The notes beneath the pieces were generated by a model. It saw only the letters and a program-made list of their open reading frames with translations. It was not told the origin of the DNA and made no database searches. DNA of 33,387 bases from Bacteroidota bacterium (GTDB lineage Bacteria > Bacteroidota > Bacteroidia > CAIKAF01): assembly GCA_027621385.1 (NCBI GenBank), contig JAQCBQ010000005.1:1-33387 (forward strand), in the 5' to 3' direction. The position numbers and the translations under genes were made by a program. Shown in pieces: positions 29,032 through 33,387 of this stretch (its first letter is position 1; the number at the start of each line of letters is the position of its first letter).

Positions 29032-29673
29032 TTAAAGATCGGCAAGAAATGGTTGTATGGAGGTTGCCCATTGCGTAAGTCCGTTCTTGAATGGAAAATC
29101 CAAGTGATTTAATCGGGGCCAAATCAGCAATTCGGGATGAAATTGAGCAATAATATCCTCATTGTCTTCAAAGGGCTTGCCTGTAAACACCAAACCAGCT
29201 ATTGAGATTTTTGCTTGTTTGAGGCATTGGATGGAAAGCAGGGTGTGATTGATGCTACCCAAGTAATCTGTACTGACCAGCAGAACAGGCAGTTTAAAGC
29301 GCTGAATTAAATCCAACATCGTTTGCCTGGGATTCAGGGGTACAAGTAAGCCTCCGGCCCCTTCCACAATTAGGGGATTGTGCATTTCCGGGATTTGAAT
29401 ATCGTCTAAATCTACCTTCTTCCCTTCCAGGAAAGCAGCTCTGTGAGGAGACAATGGAGCTTTAAACGCGTTCCATTCTGGCAGAAAACGAGAAGGGGGT
29501 AAATCGGTTAATTGTTGAATGGTATCTCTGTCTAAATCATCTGGGGCTCCCGTTTGCAGAGGCTTAAAATAATTGGCATTTGTGGCCAGCATCAGGCCAG
29601 CACTAACAAATGTTTTCCCCACATTGGTTCCAATTCCGGAAACAAAACAACCATTTTTCATCTTCTTAGGCAT
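29032..29673 (-). CDS. bioD: Dethiobiotin synthetase
   Basis: FVSGIGTNVGKTFVSAGL P-loop, YFKPLQTG, VEGAGGLLVPL. Confidence 0.96.
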   Translation of the reverse strand: MPKKMKNGCFVSGIGTNVGKTFVSAGLMLATNANYFKPLQTGAPDDLDRDTIQQLTDLPPSRFLPEWNAFKAPLSPHRAAFLEGKKVDLDDIQIPEMHNPLIVEGAGGLLVPLNPRQTMLDLIQRFKLPVLLVSTDYLGSINHTLLSIQCLKQAKISIAGLVFTGKPFEDNEDIIAQFHPELLIWPRLNHLDFPFKNGLTQWATSIQPFLADL

Positions 29674-30731
29674 TCATTTAAGGTGAGTAATTCCTGTTCT
29701 GTATTGTGGGCATGAACCATACATCGGTATCCTTCTTGGCCTGCATCGACCGTGGGAGGCGTTAGGTATTTAAGTCCAAATTTAGCTTCCCATTCCCGGT
29801 TTTTTGGCATTGGCATATACAAAATCCAGGGAACTGAATTGGGTTTCATTGGACCATGTATCAGATTTAAATTTTTATGCAATTGGGTAATTCCTTCTGC
29901 AATCCATGCTGGAGATTCCATCAGCTCTGATACCTGTAGGGCGGCCAGGGGGTGAATGCCTGTTGAATATATAAACCCCTTTCCGGTACCGCTTAACAGT
30001 TCTATTAGCGTTTGGCTTCCCAAAATACCTCCTCCGGCTGAGCCCAGGGCTTTACCAAATCCAATTATCGTGGCAAAAATCCAGTCTTCGCGGTCTTTTT
30101 TAAGCGCCCAGCCGAGCCCTTGATGTCCTAATACTCCGAAGCTGTGGGCCTCATCTACCACCAAACGGAAGCCATAGGATTGATGCAGGGATTGAAGATC
30201 GGTCTTATTGCTGATGTAGCCAGTCATGGAGTACACCGATTCAATGGCCAGGTAGGTTTGACCTGCATGCGGTTTTTTTAGTAGGGATTCCAAGGCATTA
30301 AAATCGGCATGGGGGAAGCCGGTAGAAGGAATTTTTGATTGATGTATAGCCAGGCGCATGGAAGCATGCACAGACTTATCGTAAAAAATACGATCGTGTC
30401 GGGTGGGAATGGTTGAAAAGAAGATCGCATTGGCTTGAAAAGCCGAGGAGGTTAAAATTCCTGCTTGGGTTCCGGCGTACTGAGCTAAGGCAGACTCGCA
30501 CTGATGATAAATGGGCAGATTGCCTGAAATGCTTCGGCTTGCGGCAGCGCCGAGGGGTATATTTTCATTCAGCATCCGTTGAAGCAGATGTATTTTCAGG
30601 GCCGAATTCCGGGCTAAACCCAAAACATCATTGGACTGAAAATCGGGTCCTTGCCATGAATTTGGCAGGACCTTAAACCTGCCGTCCTGTTGTGCCGATT
30701 GAATCCGAAGGGTTAAATCGGATAGATTCAT
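29658..30731 (-). CDS. bioF: 8-amino-7-oxononanoate synthase
   Basis: Class II PLP fold: SNDVLGLA, ASRSISGN, VVDEAHSFGVLGHQGLG, TIIGFGKALGSAGGGILG; between bioB and bioD. Confidence 0.93.
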   Translation of the reverse strand: MNLSDLTLRIQSAQQDGRFKVLPNSWQGPDFQSNDVLGLARNSALKIHLLQRMLNENIPLGAAASRSISGNLPIYHQCESALAQYAGTQAGILTSSAFQANAIFFSTIPTRHDRIFYDKSVHASMRLAIHQSKIPSTGFPHADFNALESLLKKPHAGQTYLAIESVYSMTGYISNKTDLQSLHQSYGFRLVVDEAHSFGVLGHQGLGWALKKDREDWIFATIIGFGKALGSAGGGILGSQTLIELLSGTGKGFIYSTGIHPLAALQVSELMESPAWIAEGITQLHKNLNLIHGPMKPNSVPWILYMPMPKNREWEAKFGLKYLTPPTVDAGQEGYRCMVHAHNTEQELLTLNECLRR

Positions 30732-31753
30732 TAGGCGGGAACCTGGTCTAAATGGGGTTGAGGTTTATGAGCAGGTCGGGGCGTAAGGCCGAGCAAAGCA
30801 AACATAGCTGCATCCGATTGAAACTCTGGATTGGGTGTGGTCAGCAATTTATCGCCGGTAAAAATCGAATTTGCTCCTGCCATAAAGCACAGGGCCTGTT
30901 CAGCCACAGATAAATCGGTTCTTCCTGCGGAAAGGCGAACCATACTTCCGGGCATGACCAAGCGTGCCACCGCGATGGTGCGCAGCATTTCCCAAAAAGG
31001 TAGTTTTTCTTGGTTTTGAAGCGGGGTTCCTTTGACTGCGACCAGGGTATTGATGGGAACGGATTCAGGATGTTGGGGAAGCGTTGCTAAAGTATGCAAC
31101 AGCCCTACCCTATCTTTAGACTCTTCCCCCATTCCAACGATGCCACCACAGCACACATTTAAACCTGCTTCACGAACGTGGTCGAGCGTATTCAGGCGAT
31201 CTTGGTAGGTTCGGGTTCCGATGACCTTATCGTAGTATTCGGGCGAGGTATCTAGGTTGTGGTTGTAGGAGTGTAAACCGGCCTCCTTAAGGCGGTCGGC
31301 TTGGTCTTTGCTGAGCATTCCCAAGGTGCAGCACACCTCCATTCCCAGGGCATTGACTTGCTTAACTGCATCTACAATTCGATCAAAGTGCACATTGTCT
31401 TTCACTTCACGCCAAGCGGCCCCCATACAAAACCGGCTGCTTCCGGCCTCTTTGGCTTCCATGGCAGAACTTACAATTTCAGCCACATTAACCAAGGGAG
31501 TGCCCTTTACATCTGTTTGATATCGAGCCGCCTGAGGGCAGTAGGAGCAATCTTCAGGGCAACCTCCGGTTTTTACGCTGAGCAATGTACTCATTTGCAC
31601 TTCAGAACCGTCATGCCAAGCCCGATGTACCAAAGCTGCCTCGAAAATCAAATCCATTAAAGGTTTATTGTACAGGGCCGTAATTTCATCTCGGGTCCAG
31701 GTATTTCTGATGGGATTCGAATGTCGAATTCCAGATTTCATACTTTCATTCAT
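30731..31753 (-). CDS. bioB: Biotin synthase
   Basis: GGCPEDCSYCPQAARY radical-SAM motif; CCTLGMLSKDQADRLKEAGLHSYNHNLDTS. Confidence 0.98.
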   Translation of the reverse strand: MNESMKSGIRHSNPIRNTWTRDEITALYNKPLMDLIFEAALVHRAWHDGSEVQMSTLLSVKTGGCPEDCSYCPQAARYQTDVKGTPLVNVAEIVSSAMEAKEAGSSRFCMGAAWREVKDNVHFDRIVDAVKQVNALGMEVCCTLGMLSKDQADRLKEAGLHSYNHNLDTSPEYYDKVIGTRTYQDRLNTLDHVREAGLNVCCGGIVGMGEESKDRVGLLHTLATLPQHPESVPINTLVAVKGTPLQNQEKLPFWEMLRTIAVARLVMPGSMVRLSAGRTDLSVAEQALCFMAGANSIFTGDKLLTTPNPEFQSDAAMFALLGLTPRPAHKPQPHLDQVPA

Positions 31754-31757
31754 AGTT

Positions 31758-31765
31758 CAAAGATA
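31758..31765 (-). promoter_or_regulatory. Bacteroidetes -7 box TATCTTTG in front of bioB
   Basis: Reverse strand TATCTTTG-AACT-ATG(31753), within the 23 nt gap to the upstream rhomboid gene. Confidence 0.55.
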
Positions 31766-31776
31766 TCCTTTTTATT

Positions 31777-32607
31777 TCAGCTGTTTTTTGAATACTCGTC
31801 GAGCAGTTTTCGTTCGCTTTTACTTAAGCTGGACAAGCCTTTCCGGTGTACTTTTTCCAGCAATTCATCGAGTGTAGCTTGTTGTTTTTGCTTTTGACTT
31901 AGAAAAGCTTCATCGGAAATCGGTTTACGGAAAGATACATGCAAATGAGATTCCGCTCTTTTTCGGTAGAAGATACGAAAGGGATCGGCCCCTTGGCTGC
32001 GTTTCCAACCGTACCACAACCCAACGGCAGCTCCGCCGAGGTGGGCGAGCGTACCGCCCAGGTTTGAGGCCGAACCCAGCATCAAAATATTGAGGACCAA
32101 ATAGGCCAGAGCTACGAATTTCAATTTAACTTGTCCGAACAGAAAAAGTCGAATGGGCAGTTCGGGGTGAATTCGGGCCAAGGCCACCATGAGTCCGAGC
32201 AAGGCACCACTGCTGCCCAGCAACATCCCAGTTCCCATAAACGATTGCATACCTGGACTTTGCATCAGCGTCCAGCTAAGAACATTTCCACCCAATCCGG
32301 CAGCAAAAAACAAGGGGAAAACACTGATGGAGTCAACCATCATTAGGTACATTCTGCCAATGAAAAAAAGAAACAGGCCATTGAACAGAAAGTGAAAAAA
32401 TCCTTCATGTGCCAGAATGGAAGTAACGATTGTCCACGGTTTCCAAATCAGGCTAGATGCATTGTAGGGGAGGGCGAACCATTGAACTACTTCTGATTTA
32501 ATGAGCAGACCTTCTAGCATTTGAAAGGCCAGAAAGAGCATCAGCTGAATGGCAAGCAACTGAAGAATCGGGTCTTTTTTGATATCGAAATCGGAGGAGT
32601 TCAACAT
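31777..32607 (-). CDS. Rhomboid family intramembrane serine protease with C-terminal soluble tail
   Basis: GFFHFLFNGLFLFFIGR, GSSGALLGL (Ser), LAHLGGAAVGL (His); tail ...LSSLSKSERKLLDEYSKNS. Confidence 0.92.
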   Translation of the reverse strand: MLNSSDFDIKKDPILQLLAIQLMLFLAFQMLEGLLIKSEVVQWFALPYNASSLIWKPWTIVTSILAHEGFFHFLFNGLFLFFIGRMYLMMVDSISVFPLFFAAGLGGNVLSWTLMQSPGMQSFMGTGMLLGSSGALLGLMVALARIHPELPIRLFLFGQVKLKFVALAYLVLNILMLGSASNLGGTLAHLGGAAVGLWYGWKRSQGADPFRIFYRKRAESHLHVSFRKPISDEAFLSQKQKQQATLDELLEKVHRKGLSSLSKSERKLLDEYSKNS

Positions 32608-32610
32608 GCG

Positions 32611-33249
32611 TTAAAAACGTTTCTTTTTGAACCGATAAATATTCAAGAAGAGCCAGCCGGAAAGCACTCCGCCCAGGTGAGCAAAATGAGCGACATCTCC
32701 ACCCCCGCTTAATCCGGAGAACAGATCCATCAAAATGAGTCCGGCCATCAGATATTTGGCTTTGACTGGAATAAAGAAATACAAGTAAATGGGCTGATTG
32801 GGGAAAAAGTAGGCATAGGTGAACAGAATTCCATAAATGGCTCCGCTGGCACCCACTACAGGAACCGGATCGGTCCATTGAAAAAAGGTCATTATGAGGT
32901 GAATTAAACCTGCACCGATGCCGCTAAACAAGAACAGTGAGAGGAAGCGTTTGGAGCCCATGATATTTTCAATGGCGGCACCGAACATCCAGAGAGCGAA
33001 CATATTGAATATCAGGTGGAACAAAGAGGATGGGTCATGTAAAAACATATACGTAACCAGCTGATGCGGATAAAATTGTTGATATCCACCCAGAAAAGCC
33101 GGGAAATGAAGGGCCAAATAATTCATCATCCAATTCTGGATGATGGGAAGGGTGCTAAAGGCAAAGAACAGATACACAATGCCATTGAGGATAATTAAAT
33201 TTTTAATTACCGGGGGCAAAATGGAAAATCCGCGTGGTGCTTGGTACAT
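32611..33249 (-). CDS. Rhomboid family intramembrane serine protease
   Basis: HLIFNMFALWMFG, VVGASGAIYGI (Ser), AHFAHLGGVLSGW (His). Confidence 0.94.
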   Translation of the reverse strand: MYQAPRGFSILPPVIKNLIILNGIVYLFFAFSTLPIIQNWMMNYLALHFPAFLGGYQQFYPHQLVTYMFLHDPSSLFHLIFNMFALWMFGAAIENIMGSKRFLSLFLFSGIGAGLIHLIMTFFQWTDPVPVVGASGAIYGILFTYAYFFPNQPIYLYFFIPVKAKYLMAGLILMDLFSGLSGGGDVAHFAHLGGVLSGWLFLNIYRFKKKRF

Positions 33250-33253
33250 GCTT

Positions 33254-33261
33254 CAAAGATA
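33254..33261 (-). promoter_or_regulatory. Bacteroidetes -7 box TATCTTTG in front of the rhomboid gene
   Basis: Reverse strand TATCTTTG-AAGC-ATG(33249). Confidence 0.55.
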
Positions 33262-33387
33262 AGGGAAAGCTCGGATTTACATGGAATGACAGCTTAAGAA
33301 ATAGGTAAAATCTGGTTCAAACGTTAGCGAAAACTTAGCACGAATACCTAAACCGAGTTGGTTTTATAACGTTTCCATTTCAAAAAT

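Overview
33.4 kb of a Bacteroidetes-type chromosome. Supporting signs are T9SS/gliding-type C-terminal domains, TAnnTTTG promoter boxes and a crtZ-crtI-crtB-crtY(cd) cluster. Every large ORF fits a recognisable family. The left part encodes a CsgG/TPR-like lipoprotein (cut by the window edge), a SUI1-like factor, a choice-of-anchor-L secreted protein, a VWA protein, and two large PKD-repeat proteins. The middle encodes kdsA/kdsD, htpG/yidD, carotenoid genes, a degenerate dihydroorotase homolog, a BatA-like protein and gyrB. The right part holds a biotin operon with an embedded FabF-like ketoacyl synthase, then two tandem rhomboid proteases. No transposase, CRISPR array, rRNA or tRNA was recognised. 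The most interesting signal is intergenic. There are three ~145-155 bp GC-rich elements (12908-13060, 17119-17263 reverse relative to the first, 26536-26689), plus a divergent fourth (about 5150-5302). They share end boxes and a core, while their long internal stems differ in sequence but stay base-paired by compensatory changes. Each sits just downstream of a gene's stop codon in the same relative orientation. This looks like a dispersed family of structured RNA or DNA-hairpin elements.
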